Assembly (NCBI RefSeq): GCF_017921895.1 | Contig: NZ_JAFIDN010000007.1 | Coordinates: 1-64,000 of the forward strand | Source: Natronogracilivirga saccharolytica | GTDB lineage: Bacteria; Bacteroidota; Rhodothermia; Balneolales; Natronogracilivirgulaceae | DNA: 64,000 nucleotides | Direction of reading: 5' to 3' | Shown here: positions 43,656-52,532 of the stretch, one piece after another | Layout: the number at the start of each line of letters is the position of its first letter | Position numbering within the stretch: position 1 is the first letter of the stretch | Position numbers and translations under genes: made by a program | The notes under the pieces: generated by a model | What the model was told of the DNA's origin: nothing | The model's database searches: none | What the model saw: only the letters and a program-made list of their open reading frames with translations

Positions 43656-45212
43656 ATGAATCTGCGAAAAGGCATATTGCTCCCGGTGTTGCTGACGATT
43701 GCCGGGCTGATATTTCAGCCCGGGTACTGTGCTTTTGCGCAGGGAATGCATACCACTGCCACAAGTATGGCCCTTGGCGGGGGCGGCTCGGCTTATGTGC
43801 CGGGTTACCATGCTGCCTTTGTAAATCCGGCCAATCTCATGCTCCCGGAGCGCGACACACGCATTACACTGGGTGTGCTGGGTGGTGTTCGTTCCTCTGC
43901 CGGCGGCAGCCTCGTCAATATATCACTCTACAACAAGCATTTCACAAAAGGCCATGTCCTGGATTCCGACCGGGTTATGGATATTTCAGATGACTGGTTC
44001 GGTACATCGCGCAATGCCATGGGATATGCGGGAGCCGATGTCAGCGTTGTGCCGCTTGGTGCAAGTTATCGCCGGGATCGTATGGCCTTCAGTTCTGCCA
44101 TACGTGCCCGGACTCTCAGCAGCGCCCGCATGAGCAAAGGCTTCTTTGAACTGGCGCTGACCGGACTCAGCTCAAAGGTATTCAAAGATCCCAAAAATGT
44201 TGATCTGTCAGGTGAGTTCCTTGGAATGTGGGAGTGGTCTTTCGGATATGCCATGGAGGTATGGAGAAATTCGGAACGTTTTGAGCCCGGTGCACAGCGT
44301 ATTTATGCCGGGATTGCACCCAAACTCCTTTTCGGAATGGGTTATGCCCGTATCGGACTGGAATCGTCCCTGCAAGTCACCGGTCAGAATCAGGGTCAGG
44401 CCAGGGTGCATCATGAATTTGATTACAAGCTGCTGACCGTGGGAAATCTTACGGATGACCTGGAGGCCTATTACCAGGAAAGGCGTGTCAGGGGGAATGA
44501 AGACGCCCTGCTCTCCGACTTTGTCGATGACGATTCGTTCTCGGATCTGGGCGGTGTGTTTGGCACCGGATTGGGACTGGATCTGGGTGCTACCTGGGAA
44601 TGGTACCGGGGAGACATCGACCTGCCGGTCATAGGCTCGGGTCCGCAAATTATCAGAGCCTCTTTTTCAATCACGGATATCGGAGCTATCTCCTTTGATG
44701 ATAATGCCGGTGAGTTTCGTGCCGCTGATACCTTCGACTGGGAAGGAGTGACCGTTGACTTTGACTATATCGACAGGGAGCATGACGGTGACGTGCTGGA
44801 TTATCTCGAATATGTCGTCAAAGACAGTATCGGCAGTGATATTTATGGCAACTTTTCATCCAGGGAAACAAGCAGTCACCGGATTGGGTTGACGCCTGCA
44901 TTCACCTTCGGGGGAGCAGTAACCATGGGGAAGCTGGGTGTGATGCTCGATATCGGGAAGGGAATCAACAACCGGGGTGTAAACAGCCGGAGATTTTATA
45001 CGGCACTGGGCAGTCAATATATGCTGATCAATGCCATTCCGCTGCGTTTTGGAATCAGGGCCGGAGGCGGTTCAAGCGTCAATCTGTCCTTCGGAACCGG
45101 GGTTGATGTAAGAAATTTTGAATTCAGCTTCAGTGTAATGACAACCCCGGGGTCGGAGCGCAGAGGAGGCAATATCGGTGCGGCCCTGAGCGGATTCGTC
45201 GTCCGGTTCTGA
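43656..45212 (+). CDS. DUF5723-type outer-membrane beta-barrel protein
   Basis: A 518-residue protein with a signal peptide (MNLRKGILLPVLLTIAGLIF, cleavage near GYCAFAQG). The mature start ATSMALGGGGSAYVPGYHAA followed by FVNPANL is typical of FadL/PorV-like barrels and DUF5723 proteins. The rest shows alternating patterns suited to membrane strands and ends in an aromatic, ...SGFVVRF, as outer-membrane proteins often do. Its ligand or partner is unknown. It follows the large lipoprotein by 118 nt in the same direction, so joint function is likely though unproven. Confidence 0.78.
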   Translation: MNLRKGILLPVLLTIAGLIFQPGYCAFAQGMHTTATSMALGGGGSAYVPGYHAAFVNPANLMLPERDTRITLGVLGGVRSSAGGSLVNISLYNKHFTKGHVLDSDRVMDISDDWFGTSRNAMGYAGADVSVVPLGASYRRDRMAFSSAIRARTLSSARMSKGFFELALTGLSSKVFKDPKNVDLSGEFLGMWEWSFGYAMEVWRNSERFEPGAQRIYAGIAPKLLFGMGYARIGLESSLQVTGQNQGQARVHHEFDYKLLTVGNLTDDLEAYYQERRVRGNEDALLSDFVDDDSFSDLGGVFGTGLGLDLGATWEWYRGDIDLPVIGSGPQIIRASFSITDIGAISFDDNAGEFRAADTFDWEGVTVDFDYIDREHDGDVLDYLEYVVKDSIGSDIYGNFSSRETSSHRIGLTPAFTFGGAVTMGKLGVMLDIGKGINNRGVNSRRFYTALGSQYMLINAIPLRFGIRAGGGSSVNLSFGTGVDVRNFEFSFSVMTTPGSERRGGNIGAALSGFVVRF

Positions 45213-45262
45213 AGTGTACAATTTCCCGGAACACGGCGTGACTGATTGAACAGATTCAAATG

Positions 45263-46384
45263 TTACTCTTCAGCCGCTTGTTCCCTGAGGTCCCGCAGTT
45301 TGGAAAACCTGAAAAGGGATAACTCTTTAGGCAGCTTTTCTCCGCGGATCAGGTGCTCGGCCAGCCCGGCGGCAATGCATTCGGAGTAAAGCAGGCCCTT
45401 GGAACCCAGTCCGGCGAAAATGTAAAGGCCTTTCTCGGAATAGTGCTCTCCGACCAGAGGAATACGATCGGGTGTCGTGGCGCGGATGCCGGACCACTGA
45501 CCAATTCTGCGGCATTTGGTGTATAAATCGGGCAGAAGCTCATTGAGTTTTTGATCGAGCAGGCCGGCACCCTGATCATCCGGGTTTTCGTCATGGAAAT
45601 GGTGTTCATAGGTACTTCCAACGACCAGACGGTTGCGGGAGATCGGTGCGATATAACCGTAGGCAGATATCGCCGGCAGGTCGCTCACATTTTCCTGGCA
45701 TTCATAAATGGCGAGCTGGCCTTTGACGGAATTCAGCGGCAGTTCATTCCAGTATTTGTTTTCACGGCTTTTGTAGCCGGCGGTTAGGATGACAGTCGGA
45801 GCCGTTGCCTGTTTTTTGAAGCTGGTAAGGGTCCAGTTACGTTCACGCTCCAGCTGGTAGGGTCCGCCGTATTGAAACTGAACTCCCTGTTCTTGCAAAT
45901 ATCTGACGCAGGCATTGAGATATTCCGGAGTCTGCACTACCATGCCCTTTCGTATGAAGAGCCCTCCCGATTGATCTTTCAGGCGGGGGACGAGACCGGA
46001 AACGGCATCCGGCTGGAGCCACTCTACCCAGCCTTTCGGCCAGCGGGAGCGCTTCAGCGCATTACGAAAATTTTCACTCAAAGCCTCATCTATGGCAGGA
46101 CGCAATACACCGTTCCTGGTCCACAGCTTTTCATCTGTGTATGCTGAAACACGCTTCAGCCGCTCCTCGAGCATATGCATGCAGCTCTCTGCATTCCAGG
46201 CAATCCGGGCCCTCTGTCCGGTAGCGGGATTTACCATTGCCCCGGGTACTCCGGACGCTCCCTGACCAACTTCCCTGGCTTCGTGTACCAGTATCCGGAG
46301 TTTTTTGTTTTTCTCAATAAGCTGTGCTGCCGTTGCAAGTCCGGCCAATCCACCGCCGATGACGATGACATCAAATTTTTCCAT
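45263..46384 (-). CDS. FAD-dependent oxidoreductase, DAO family
   Basis: A 373-residue flavoenzyme. The N-terminal dinucleotide-binding loop is VIVIGGGLAGLATAAQL; then come GASGVPGAMVNPATG and, at the C-terminus, GLYIFAGLGSKGLLYSECIA. The layout resembles the C-terminal half of MnmC (FAD-dependent cmnm5U-forming domain) and glycine/D-amino-acid oxidases; SGVPGAMVNP in particular is MnmC-like. The substrate is not certain. It lacks the methyltransferase half of MnmC. The gene is convergent with the DUF5723 gene and 72 nt downstream of pncA, so it may share the pncBA transcript. Confidence 0.8.
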   Translation of the reverse strand: MEKFDVIVIGGGLAGLATAAQLIEKNKKLRILVHEAREVGQGASGVPGAMVNPATGQRARIAWNAESCMHMLEERLKRVSAYTDEKLWTRNGVLRPAIDEALSENFRNALKRSRWPKGWVEWLQPDAVSGLVPRLKDQSGGLFIRKGMVVQTPEYLNACVRYLQEQGVQFQYGGPYQLERERNWTLTSFKKQATAPTVILTAGYKSRENKYWNELPLNSVKGQLAIYECQENVSDLPAISAYGYIAPISRNRLVVGSTYEHHFHDENPDDQGAGLLDQKLNELLPDLYTKCRRIGQWSGIRATTPDRIPLVGEHYSEKGLYIFAGLGSKGLLYSECIAAGLAEHLIRGEKLPKELSLFRFSKLRDLREQAAEE

Positions 46385-46456
46385 GCTTCACATTACTTTT
46401 TTCAAATTCAGGACACGACATCCGTTTGCCGGTAGTTGTCATCGTGACTGCGGTAC

Positions 46457-47074
46457 TTACGCAAGAAGTTGTTTGGATTCAATGAAATGAGCCCCTGACG
46501 CGGACATCTCGTGCCAGGCCTGATCCAGCGACCCGTTCACATCAAGGCCCTGTACCGCATCTTTTACAACATGTACCTGAAAGCCCAGTTTCCGGGCATC
46601 CAGGACAGTCCATTTTACGCAAAAATCTGCTGCTAATCCAGCGATATAAAGTGTTTCAACATCTCTTTCTTTGAGATATCCTGCAAGTCCGGTTGCCGTC
46701 TGATGATCGTTTTCAAAAAACCCGGAGTAGGAATCAATTTCTTTGCGAAACCCCTTGCGGATAATAAGCTGGGCGGATTCGACATTCAGATCGGGGTGAA
46801 ATTCGGCGCCTTTGGTCCCCTGGATGCAATGATCCGGCCAGAGTACCTGTCTGCCGTAGTCCATGGTCACTTCATCAAAAGGTTCTTTGGCGCTGTGAGA
46901 TGAGGCAAAGGAGTGATGTCCGGCAGGATGCCAGTCCTGGGTAAGAATGATATTCCGGAATTTTCCGGTGAGCTGATTGATAACCGGTACGACCCGGTCT
47001 CCCTCAGGCACAGCCAGTGCGCCGCCGGGGCAGAAATCATTTTGAGTATCAACTATCAAAAGAGCTGAATTCAT
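46457..47074 (-). CDS. pncA: Nicotinamidase
   Basis: A 205-residue cysteine hydrolase turning nicotinamide into nicotinate. The catalytic Asp is in LLIVDTQNDFCPGGAL, the metal site in QDWHPAGHHSF and the nucleophile Cys in AADFCVKWTVLDA. All are present and the length is standard. It lies 45 nt after pncB on the same strand, so the pair encodes the two-step route from nicotinamide to nicotinate mononucleotide. Confidence 0.95.
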   Translation of the reverse strand: MNSALLIVDTQNDFCPGGALAVPEGDRVVPVINQLTGKFRNIILTQDWHPAGHHSFASSHSAKEPFDEVTMDYGRQVLWPDHCIQGTKGAEFHPDLNVESAQLIIRKGFRKEIDSYSGFFENDHQTATGLAGYLKERDVETLYIAGLAADFCVKWTVLDARKLGFQVHVVKDAVQGLDVNGSLDQAWHEMSASGAHFIESKQLLA

Positions 47075-47119
47075 AAAAACTGTGAAATTGTTTTGCTGAG
47101 ATGTATGTCCTGTTATGGA

Positions 47120-48520
47120 TTACACTTTCTGCTTCAGTTTATCTATAAGGTTTGCAATGCTTTGATTGATTCTGATGTCATAACAAGCCGGATTGCTTAA
47201 TCGTTTTACAGGTTCCGGAACCCTGTCTGTTCTTTCTGAGCTGAAACCTGCGATAGCGGAAAGGTCGGTGGTGGTTTTTGTGATTTTGCCGTTCTGCATC
47301 ACGAGCTTTCGGATAAACTGCTGCGTATTGACGGAATCCCGTCCGTCAGGACCATCGCTGTCTGCTTCGGGATCACTGCTGCCGGTTTTTTTCAGTGATA
47401 TGATATCGTGGCGGAAAGTACCGTCTTCATCAGACACGCGGGACAGGCTTTTGATACCGGGAAGGCTTCGTTTCGATGGCTCATCAGTATACTTCATCGT
47501 TGGGCGGTCTCCGAACCAGCTCATCTTGTACACCCCGCTCAGAGCCCCGTCAGGGTGGCCGGTAATAAGCCGGGTACCAACTCCGAAATAATCTATCGGG
47601 GCTTTATCACGCATCAATGATACAATCCGGCCTTCATCCAGCTGGTCAGAAACAGCAATGGCCACATAATCGAGACCGGCATCGTCCAGCATCGCCCGGG
47701 CCTTGCGGGACAGCTCAAGAGGGTTGCCGCTGTCCAGACGGATCGCCAGCAGCCGGTTGCCGCGTTCCTCCAGTTCCTTTGCGACCGTGATCGCATTCGG
47801 AATGCCTGAGCCGACCGAGTCGTATGTATCTACAAGCAGGATGGACGTATCCGGATACATATCGGCGTACTTTTGGAAAGCGTTGAGCTCGCTGTCAAAA
47901 CACTGGATCCAGGAGTGTGCCATGGTTCCCGAAACAGGGATGTTGTGACGATAGCCGGCAAGCACGTTGGAAGTGGCGCTGACGCCTCCGATGGCGGCCG
48001 CGCGCGATGCGGCAATTGCTCCGGTCCCCTGTCCACGCCGAAGGCCGAAATCGATCAGCTTCCGGTCACCGCAGGCAAGTTTGAGTCTGCGGGCTTTTGT
48101 GGCAATAAGCGATTGAAAGTTGAGGATGTTGAGCAGCAGGGTTTCTATCAGCTGACAGGAAAGCATCGAGCCCGAAACAGTGAGTACGGGTTCAGCCGGA
48201 AAAACGATTTCTCCTTCCCTGACACTGATGACGGTTCCGTCGAAACGATAACCGGAAAGATAATCACAGAACTCGCGGTCAAATCCTTTGTCCAGCAGCC
48301 AGTTGCACTCATCTTTGCTGAACCGGTAGGATTCCAGCACTTCCAGCAGGTCAGCCAGGCCTGCGAATACGACAAACTGCCCCCCGAATGGAGCCTGCCG
48401 GAAAAAGTAGTCAAAACAGGCCGGCTTTTTATGCATTCCCGTCCTGAAGTATCCCTGACTCATTGTCAGTTGATACAGATCGGTATACAAGCCGGGGTGC
48501 GATATGTCCCTTATTCCCAT
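47120..48520 (-). CDS. pncB: Nicotinate phosphoribosyltransferase
   Basis: A 466-residue enzyme using PRPP and ATP to form nicotinate mononucleotide. The start ATG 48520 gives MGIRDISHPGLYTDLYQLTM, the normal N-terminus. The frame is open to 48670, but that extension lies across a strong promoter match (48601-48630), so it is excluded. Family features: FDYFFRQAPFGGQFVVFAGL, IDFGLRRGQG and the active-site-region GTMAHSWIQCFDSE. It is the first gene of the pncB-pncA unit. An insertion-like acidic segment near residues 380-400 (SDPEADSDGPDGRD) is unusual and fits a halophile. Confidence 0.93.
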   Translation of the reverse strand: MGIRDISHPGLYTDLYQLTMSQGYFRTGMHKKPACFDYFFRQAPFGGQFVVFAGLADLLEVLESYRFSKDECNWLLDKGFDREFCDYLSGYRFDGTVISVREGEIVFPAEPVLTVSGSMLSCQLIETLLLNILNFQSLIATKARRLKLACGDRKLIDFGLRRGQGTGAIAASRAAAIGGVSATSNVLAGYRHNIPVSGTMAHSWIQCFDSELNAFQKYADMYPDTSILLVDTYDSVGSGIPNAITVAKELEERGNRLLAIRLDSGNPLELSRKARAMLDDAGLDYVAIAVSDQLDEGRIVSLMRDKAPIDYFGVGTRLITGHPDGALSGVYKMSWFGDRPTMKYTDEPSKRSLPGIKSLSRVSDEDGTFRHDIISLKKTGSSDPEADSDGPDGRDSVNTQQFIRKLVMQNGKITKTTTDLSAIAGFSSERTDRVPEPVKRLSNPACYDIRINQSIANLIDKLKQKV

Positions 48521-48600
48521 GTACAGATAATTAAATTCAGGTGATATACAGAGAAGTAACAAGCTATCCCGGCAATCAGTTTGCTCTGAATGTAACGGTA

Positions 48601-48630
48601 CAAACTTAGTGTTACCAATTCGTAATTCAA
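48601..48630 (-). promoter_or_regulatory. Full Bacteroidota-type promoter of pncB
   Basis: On the minus strand TTG (48630-48628), a 19-bp spacer and TAAGTTTG (48608-48601) match the -33/-7 promoter consensus exactly. Transcription would begin near 48594, leaving a leader of about 73 nt before ATG 48520. Confidence 0.7.
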
Positions 48631-48729
48631 AACAAGTTAGGTATATTGCCTTGGAAAACGGCATTTCCACAATCAGGTATTTGCTGTTGCAACAAATTTG
48701 GTCATCTCATTCTGAAAAATGCGTTAAAA

Positions 48730-49413
48730 ATGATGTCGTGTCCCAGGTTGAAATATTTACCGGTAAGCATATTCATTTCATTTTTATTCATGGCGGTCTT
48801 GCTGCAACCCGGCCGGGCAATGTCCCCGGAAGCAGGTGACCCCGCCGGTGACTCCGGCTCCGATAGCGACGATACGGTAGCTTCTAATGCTTCCGTCGTT
48901 GCCGGGGAGACCGTCAGGATCATACTGGATCATGTCGATTCGGACAACAACCTGCTGGCCGGAGACGACAGAATCATCCCGCAGCCGGTTTATCTTGATA
49001 TGGATGTGCCGGCTTCGGTGCGTGACCAGATGTACCGGAGCCTGCTTGAGGAAGGCATCAGGCTGGCCGATTCTTCCGGTGAACGGCATGTGATTCGTAT
49101 CGAGTGGGAACCTGAAAATACCGTTATCATTGAACGTGGCGGATCCAGCCGCAGGATCCTGAGCTCCGATCTGTTTTTTACCTGGCTGGATCCGGATCAG
49201 GAGATACAAATTGCATGGAGCAGCTCGTTTCATGTGGAGGACGAGATACCTTCCGGTCAGGTTTCGGATCTGGCGGGCACTTGGAACCCGGCAAGGTTTC
49301 ATCACAGGGAAGAGTCCCGGCGATTCTCCGTGCTCAGCCGGCTGGCTGAACCAGCAATTATTACCGGAGCAGTAGCTGTCACCATTTACCTTCTCTATAA
49401 CGTAAGAAGTTGA
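48730..49413 (+). CDS. Exported protein of unknown function with C-terminal membrane helix
   Basis: A 227-residue protein. The start is taken at ATG 48730 (a second ATG follows at once), giving a signal-like N-terminus PVSIFISFLFMAVLLQPGRA. The mature part is acidic (SGSDSDDTVASN), then beta-rich with EGIRLADSSGERHVIRIEWE, and ends in a membrane helix (PAIITGAVAVTIYLLYNV) with a short basic tail. No family is recognised. A helix at the extreme C-terminus with most of the chain outside suggests anchoring to the inner membrane from the periplasmic side. Its stop TGA overlaps the ATG of the next lipoprotein gene (TGATG), so the two are translationally coupled. Confidence 0.65.
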   Translation: MMSCPRLKYLPVSIFISFLFMAVLLQPGRAMSPEAGDPAGDSGSDSDDTVASNASVVAGETVRIILDHVDSDNNLLAGDDRIIPQPVYLDMDVPASVRDQMYRSLLEEGIRLADSSGERHVIRIEWEPENTVIIERGGSSRRILSSDLFFTWLDPDQEIQIAWSSSFHVEDEIPSGQVSDLAGTWNPARFHHREESRRFSVLSRLAEPAIITGAVAVTIYLLYNVRS

Positions 49414-51059
49414 TGCAACCCGGAATGCACCGATTTTTATTCTTTCTTCTGATTGTCAGCACAGCATTTTTATTGGTGGAGTGCGCCACGCCCACGCAGC
49501 CTTCCGGTGGACCTGCCGACCGCACTCCTCCGGAAGTAGTGGAAACCGACCCGCCGTCCGGCACCACTATGTTTGACGGTGACCGGATCACCTTTCAGTT
49601 TTCAAAGTATGTTGACCGTGACAGTTTCCGGGAGGCCTTTCAGATGGAACCGGATGTCGACATAGAATATGATATCAGTTTCCGGCGCAGGTCGGTCAGG
49701 GTTACATTTGAAGATCCGTTGCCGGATACAACCACCATCATTTTCACTTTGGGAACCGATCTTTCCGATACCCGCAACAACAGAATCAATTCCCCTTACC
49801 AGCTTGCCATTTCCACCGGACCTGATATCGACGAAGGGAAGATAACGGCCAGGGTCAGGGATGCCGGCACCGGTGAGGGCAAGAGGGGCGAGCGGGTGGT
49901 GCTCTACCGCTATCCTGTCGATCTTGAAACCGGCGCCGATTATGTAGCCCAGGCTGATTCTGCCGGTGTGGTCAGCTTCAATTATCTTCGTGAAGGCAAG
50001 TACAAGGCGTTCTGGCTCGATGACCGGAACAGAAACCGCAGATGGGATCGTGACCGCGAAGACGCCCAGCCGTTTCGCACAGATACCATCGGGCTTGGGA
50101 GAGCAGATGAGCTGGATATCGGCACGGTTTTCGTAACCCGTGAGGACACCATCCCCCCGAGACTCCAGGGAGTGGGAATGCTTTCTGAAGTGCGCTTGAG
50201 GCTGCGGTTCAGCGAAGAGGTGATGATCGAAGATGATGCACTGCTGGAAATTACAGATACCGGCGGGCAGTTCATAACCGATGCCATCCCGCTTTATGTA
50301 GATGAACAGGATCAGGGCATCATACTTGCCCAGTCACCTGAGCCGCTTCCCGACGGCGTGTCATACAAACTGCAGATGCAGGGTATAACCGACCTGGCCG
50401 GAAACACGGCTGAATCGGATGTTGAAGAGTTTCCGGGGTCGGATGAAGCCGACACGACGTTTGCACGCTATATTGGCAACGATACCAGGCATGGAATTAC
50501 TCCGGATGAACCCCTCGTCTTTCGGTATGCAAGACTCCTGGATGATTCTCCGGATGTGCTGGACTCACTTATTGTGGTGGAAAGCCAGACGACCCACAGC
50601 CCGTGGCCGCACGCCGAAATAAGGGATAATCTGCTGTTTGTGTATCCTGACGGGGAGTGGAGCAGCAGCGAATCATATGAGATACGCGTCTGGGATGAAG
50701 CGGATATGAGCCGCAGAACGATTCAGCCTCAGATTCATTACGAAGACGACATGGGCGGGATGAATGTGATCATTGAAGAGGATGAAAACGGTGAAATCGA
50801 AAAGGATACCCTCACCTATCGCGTCCGCATTATCGATGAACGGGGCCATGTTGTGCGTGATGAGGAAATGACCGGGGAACGGGAGTTCGAAAAGCTGCCG
50901 CCGGGAAATTATGTGGTGAAGGTATTCGAAATAAGGGATGATTCACGAAACTGGGATCCCGGACGGGTTGATCCGTTCCGGAAGCCGGCTCTGTATTTTA
51001 TACAGGAAGATGTGCCGGTGGAGCGCGGGCTGACCGGCCAGGTATATGTTGAATTTTAG
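49413..51059 (+). CDS. Ig-like (SbsA/Big_5) lipoprotein
   Basis: A 548-residue lipoprotein. The N-terminus MMQ is avoided; ATG 49413 gives MQPGMHRFLFFLLIVSTAF and a Cys in LLVECATPTQPSGGPADRTP, the hallmark of Bacteroidota Ig-like lipoproteins (C..P..P.GGP.D..PP). Residues 33-130 form a first Ig-like domain (VVETDPPSGTTMF, ITFQFSKYVDRDSF). Residues 145-215 look like a carboxypeptidase-regulatory-type fold (GKITARVRDAGTGEGKRGE). A second Ig-like domain starts near 235 (DTIPPRLQGVGMLSEVRL). It is likely exposed at the outer membrane. It is coupled upstream through TGATG and overlaps the next gene by 14 nt. Confidence 0.82.
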   Translation: MQPGMHRFLFFLLIVSTAFLLVECATPTQPSGGPADRTPPEVVETDPPSGTTMFDGDRITFQFSKYVDRDSFREAFQMEPDVDIEYDISFRRRSVRVTFEDPLPDTTTIIFTLGTDLSDTRNNRINSPYQLAISTGPDIDEGKITARVRDAGTGEGKRGERVVLYRYPVDLETGADYVAQADSAGVVSFNYLREGKYKAFWLDDRNRNRRWDRDREDAQPFRTDTIGLGRADELDIGTVFVTREDTIPPRLQGVGMLSEVRLRLRFSEEVMIEDDALLEITDTGGQFITDAIPLYVDEQDQGIILAQSPEPLPDGVSYKLQMQGITDLAGNTAESDVEEFPGSDEADTTFARYIGNDTRHGITPDEPLVFRYARLLDDSPDVLDSLIVVESQTTHSPWPHAEIRDNLLFVYPDGEWSSSESYEIRVWDEADMSRRTIQPQIHYEDDMGGMNVIIEEDENGEIEKDTLTYRVRIIDERGHVVRDEEMTGEREFEKLPPGNYVVKVFEIRDDSRNWDPGRVDPFRKPALYFIQEDVPVERGLTGQVYVEF

Positions 51060-52053
51060 AGAACGGCTGCACATGCATTTTCCGGGTGACATAAAAAAGG
51101 CTGTTTTTGGCGGAATGGTAGTTTTGCTCGTTTGTTTCGCACAGAAAGCAGAGGGTTTTGCGGATAAGGAACATGATGAACGGTCAGATACCCTGCGGCT
51201 CAATGAAATCGAGATGGTCGGCGGGCTGGAGGAGGCGAAATCCATGGTTGTCCGCGAAAACAGCGAGCTGATTATCGCCGAAGCCGGAGCAGACAGGATC
51301 TCCGTTTACCAGGTATCATTTGATGAAGAGGACGCGGATGCATCCGGAGAAACGGATAGCTCCACAGATGACACAGAAACTGCTGAAGATGACCATGCAG
51401 CGCCTGCCGATGCTGTCAGCGAAGAACGCATCCTGCCGGATCTGGACAAGCCGGAGTCACTCTCACTGATCCTGGATACCGAAATTCTGGTAGTGAGCTC
51501 AGGTTCACAGCAGGTTCATTGGCTGGATCACGACTTTGGATATGTCCGGTCGTTTACAGTGCCTTCGTGGGCACTTGAAGACACAGAATTTTCACCAGCA
51601 GATGTGACCACCAATGAAATCGGGGAGGTATATGTGCTGGACCGCCGGAACAGACGGGTGTTTCATTTCAATGCCAACGGCAGCTATTTGCAGCATTTCC
51701 GGCTTGATGACCTCGAAGACCCGACGCGCCTGATCTATTTTGATGAATCACTGTTTATCACCGATTACAAAAGCGGAACGATTTACATCATGACCGATAC
51801 GGGCAGGGAGCTGGCCAGCATCGGCACCTTCGCTGATCTGGAGCGCGTCCGTGTGGCTGACCGCCGGATATGGGTCCTGTCCGGAAGCGTGCTGCACCTG
51901 TTTGATTTGTCCGGGCAGCATCTCGGCAACTGGCGGGTTGATGAGCCCTGGAAAAAACTTCGGGATATCGCCGTTATTGAGCAAAGAGTATTTCTATTGA
52001 CATCCGGTTCTTTGTATTATTCAGAGTTCTCAGAAACCAAACAGGAGAATTAA
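51046..52053 (+). CDS. Secreted beta-propeller-like (NHL-type) protein
   Basis: A 335-residue exported protein, signal segment KKAVFGGMVVLLVCFAQKAEG. After an acidic low-complexity stretch (residues about 95-125, DEEDADASGETDSSTDDTE) come repeated blade-like motifs such as PSWALEDTEFSPADVTTNEIG, with RRVFHFNANGSYLQHF and LADLERVRVADRRIWVLSG-type strands, as in 6-bladed NHL propellers. The number of blades is small. The start could be ATG 51046 or 51073; both precede the signal. It overlaps the Ig-like lipoprotein gene by 14 nt, so it belongs to the same transcript. The function is unknown; protein binding in the periplasm is a guess. Confidence 0.7.
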   Translation: MLNFRERLHMHFPGDIKKAVFGGMVVLLVCFAQKAEGFADKEHDERSDTLRLNEIEMVGGLEEAKSMVVRENSELIIAEAGADRISVYQVSFDEEDADASGETDSSTDDTETAEDDHAAPADAVSEERILPDLDKPESLSLILDTEILVVSSGSQQVHWLDHDFGYVRSFTVPSWALEDTEFSPADVTTNEIGEVYVLDRRNRRVFHFNANGSYLQHFRLDDLEDPTRLIYFDESLFITDYKSGTIYIMTDTGRELASIGTFADLERVRVADRRIWVLSGSVLHLFDLSGQHLGNWRVDEPWKKLRDIAVIEQRVFLLTSGSLYYSEFSETKQEN

Positions 52054-52056
52054 AAA

Positions 52057-52524
52057 TTGGCTGTGCAGATACATTTTATGATGAATTCCAATACAGGTAA
52101 GCGCCGTGTATTTCACGCACTGCTGGCCATCGTGACAGGCGTGCTTGTCATGCTCTGGCCGGATGCGCTGTACTACATCATTGGCAGTTACCTGATTGCA
52201 ACCGGTCTTGTTTTTCTGGTGTTCAAGGCTCCCGCTGTGATTGTTGCGGCATCCGTGGTGACCGGTATATTCATTTTTGTTTTTCCCTCGTTTATACCTT
52301 ATTTCTTTGCTTTTTTTCTTCTGGTTATAGGAATCGGTTCCCTGCTTAGTGGCGGATTTACCCTGTTTGCTGTTATTCCGCTGCTGGCGGCAGTATTGCT
52401 CATTTCGTTTCCGGATATCATATCCATCATTGTTGCGGCATTTCTGCTGCTTTACGGGATAACAACCATCATTGCGATGATCCGGTCCAGGCGAAATGAA
52501 AAAGAGATCATTGAAGTTTATTAG
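52057..52524 (+). CDS. Small multi-span membrane protein, DUF308-like
   Basis: A 155-residue protein consisting almost wholly of about five hydrophobic helices (ALLAIVTGVLVMLWPDAL, YIIGSYLIATGLVFLVF and others) with the WPDxxxxxIG pattern seen in DUF308/HdeD-like proteins. The start TTG 52057 is supported by AGGAG nine bases upstream, inside the end of the preceding gene; ATG 52078 has no such site. The tail RSRRNEKEIIEVY is charged and cytoplasmic. The role is unknown. It lies 3 nt after the propeller gene and 8 nt before mltG, so it links these genes in one operon. Confidence 0.7.
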   Translation: MAVQIHFMMNSNTGKRRVFHALLAIVTGVLVMLWPDALYYIIGSYLIATGLVFLVFKAPAVIVAASVVTGIFIFVFPSFIPYFFAFFLLVIGIGSLLSGGFTLFAVIPLLAAVLLISFPDIISIIVAAFLLLYGITTIIAMIRSRRNEKEIIEVY

Positions 52525-52532
52525 TTACAGAG

